Assembly: GCA_023412455.1 (NCBI GenBank)
Contig: JAEYNQ010000306.1
Location: forward strand, 1-5,733
Reading direction: 5' to 3'
DNA length: 5,733 nucleotides
DNA from: Bacillota bacterium
GTDB lineage: Bacteria > Bacillota > Clostridia > Lachnospirales > Cellulosilyticaceae
Both the position numbers and the translations under genes were made by a program. A model generated the notes under the pieces. That model made no database searches. It was given only the letters and a program-made list of their open reading frames with translations, and had not been told where the DNA came from. Below, piece by piece: positions 4,572-5,733 of this stretch (positions are counted from its first letter, which is position 1; each line of letters opens with the position of its first letter).

Positions 4572-5733
4572 TTATTGTCTTATAAAAGAGTATGAGTTAG
4601 TCAGCAGCTTTTTAATAGCTAGCTGACTTTTTTCATTTAAACAGTCCTCTTCCTCTTCAAATCCTTCTACCTGTATAATGACTCTACCTTTTTTGAGAAG
4701 AAGGCATTCCCTAGCCTCACAATAGTATACTTCTTCTGCATCATAAAGACTTTCATCCATAGCCTTTAAATTTTTGTCTTCTATCTGTTTAAACATATCC
4801 TCAAAAATAACCTCCGCTATAAAGAAAGTACGTGCTTCAATATACTGGGTTTGTATTCTAGGTATAGCCAATTCTTCATGGCGGACTCCTTCTATGTAAT
4901 GATAAGACTGCTTAACAAAAAAGGAGTGTCCCTTCTCTAGTCTTACCACCAAATCCCCTTGTGCCTTTTTACCATTTACAGCTTCTAAAGTTAAAACCGG
5001 GTAGGAAGCTGCCTCTCTTTGAATCTCACTATTGTTTTTAGATTTATCACCACTACGTATGAGCCCTATAGTTAAAATAGGCCATAGGACTAGACTTCCT
5101 GCTAAAAGAAGAATACCTATTTTTTTCTTCCTCTTCCCTTGCCCTATACAATAAGTACCGATAAATAACACTACAAGTGGCATCACACTAGCTAGTATAA
5201 TGTATGGTTCATTTGCAAAATCTCCTATATAACTTACTAATAACATAAAGATTAGTAGTCCTATATAACCATAAGAAAGGTACCCTCTTACTCTGGCCCC
5301 TCTTATAGAAGGACTTTTTAAGCAGTCTTGCTGCTCTTTGGCTCTTCTAACCTGCCCTCTATAAATCAGCCAAGTGGCAACTACTACACCTAAATAAAGC
5401 ATGACTAAAGGAACTAAAAAAAGTAGCATACTCTCACAGTAGCTTAGTAACCTCCTATAATCAAAGTCCATAAACTGACCTATAAATTGTACGAATAACA
5501 ATGGAAGCCAAAGGCAATAAGGTAATAATTCCTTATTCAAAAAGGCTTTAGATACTATTTTAGCTTCAATCTCCTCATCCGTCTGAATAGGAATAGCTTC
5601 ATAGCCTTCTTTTTGTTTAAATACACGCATAGAACCTATAGCTTTTAGATACTCCCATCCTGAATCTTCACACAAGGCTATGTAATCTCCTGCTTCCTGC
5701 TTCTGAAAAATATCTACATAGTAACTTTTAGGC
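4572..5733 (-). CDS. DUF2812 multi-pass membrane protein (5'-truncated by window edge)
   Basis: The minus-strand frame is open from the right edge (last full codon ends at 5732) to a TAA at 4574-4572, giving 386 visible residues. A TTG at 5675 could be taken as a start, but the 19 codons upstream (PKSYYVDIFQKQEAGDYIA) continue into LCEDSGWEYL and MRVFKQKEG, typical of DUF2812 domains, so the true start lies beyond the window. Counting from the edge, hydrophobic segments lie at about 70-87, 101-124, 151-169, 175-196 and 205-225, with a basic loop at 198-204 (GQGKRKKK). The C-terminal 160 residues are soluble and probably extracytoplasmic if the DUF2812 end is cytoplasmic. Function is unknown. 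In Bacillota, DUF2812 genes often follow a PadR-family regulator, so one may lie just outside the window; this is family knowledge, not seen here. It converges with the radical SAM operon. Confidence 0.75.
   Translation of the reverse strand, partial: PKSYYVDIFQKQEAGDYIALCEDSGWEYLKAIGSMRVFKQKEGYEAIPIQTDEEIEAKIVSKAFLNKELLPYCLWLPLLFVQFIGQFMDFDYRRLLSYCESMLLFLVPLVMLYLGVVVATWLIYRGQVRRAKEQQDCLKSPSIRGARVRGYLSYGYIGLLIFMLLVSYIGDFANEPYIILASVMPLVVLFIGTYCIGQGKRKKKIGILLLAGSLVLWPILTIGLIRSGDKSKNNSEIQREAASYPVLTLEAVNGKKAQGDLVVRLEKGHSFFVKQSYHYIEGVRHEELAIPRIQTQYIEARTFFIAEVIFEDMFKQIEDKNLKAMDESLYDAEEVYYCEARECLLLKKGRVIIQVEGFEEEEDCLNEKSQLAIKKLLTNSYSFIRQ
4599..4633 (+). terminator. Terminator-like hairpin for plus-strand transcription, inside the opposing DUF2812 gene
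   Basis: AGTCAGC (4599-4605) plus AGCT (4606-4609) pairs with AGCT (4617-4620) and GCTGACT (4622-4628), with one bulged A at 4621 and a 7-base loop TTTTAAT. Six T's at 4628-4633 follow directly on the plus strand. This has the form of an intrinsic terminator for transcripts reading rightward out of the radical SAM/DUF4130 operon. It lies in the last codons of the minus-strand DUF2812 gene. Stem stability is moderate. Confidence 0.45.

Noticed and set aside
1..5733. CRISPR arrays, tRNA/rRNA genes, insertion sequences, toxin-antitoxin or phage genes
   Set aside because: I saw no spaced direct repeats, transposase motifs, tRNA-like cloverleafs or integrase signatures on either strand; the window reads as ordinary chromosomal genes.

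Overview
The window looks like chromosomal DNA from a low-GC Gram-positive bacterium (Bacillota), most likely a member of the Clostridia. The evidence is the AT-rich base composition, strong AGGAG-type ribosome binding sites, a speE-speB gene pair, a secreted protein with S-layer homology (SLH) domains, a Bacillus/Clostridium-type LexA box and a DUF2812 membrane protein. I cannot name a genus from the sequence.

Layout. (1) 1-978, plus strand: the last 43 codons of spermidine synthase (speE), overlapping by 8 nt a complete agmatinase gene (speB). Together they make putrescine from agmatine and convert it to spermidine. (2) 991-1050: a very regular hairpin with 20-bp perfect arms and A/T tails, placed between convergent genes and usable as a terminator in both directions. 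(3) 1053-1985, minus strand: a secreted protein with a signal peptide, a probable Ig-like domain, a Pro/Thr linker and C-terminal SLH repeats, expected to attach to the cell wall. (4) 1986-2213: a divergent intergenic region holding a promoter whose start region is covered by a perfect LexA operator. (5) 2214-4337, plus strand: a two-gene operon of a radical SAM protein with a helix-hairpin-helix DNA-binding motif (family 'putative DNA modification/repair radical SAM protein') and its usual partner, a DUF4130 'probable DNA metabolism protein'. (6) 4338-4571: an intergenic region with a long hairpin and, on the minus strand, a 27-codon ORF with a near-perfect Shine-Dalgarno. (7) 4572-5733, minus strand: a DUF2812 multi-pass membrane protein that runs off the right edge.

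The most interesting reading is that the radical SAM/DUF4130 pair, whose biochemical role is to my knowledge unassigned, sits directly under SOS (LexA) control here. That is independent, cis-encoded support for a role in DNA damage repair or tolerance. Secondary points are the unrecognised 27-aa ORF and a terminator-like hairpin for plus-strand transcription buried inside the 3' end of the opposing DUF2812 gene.
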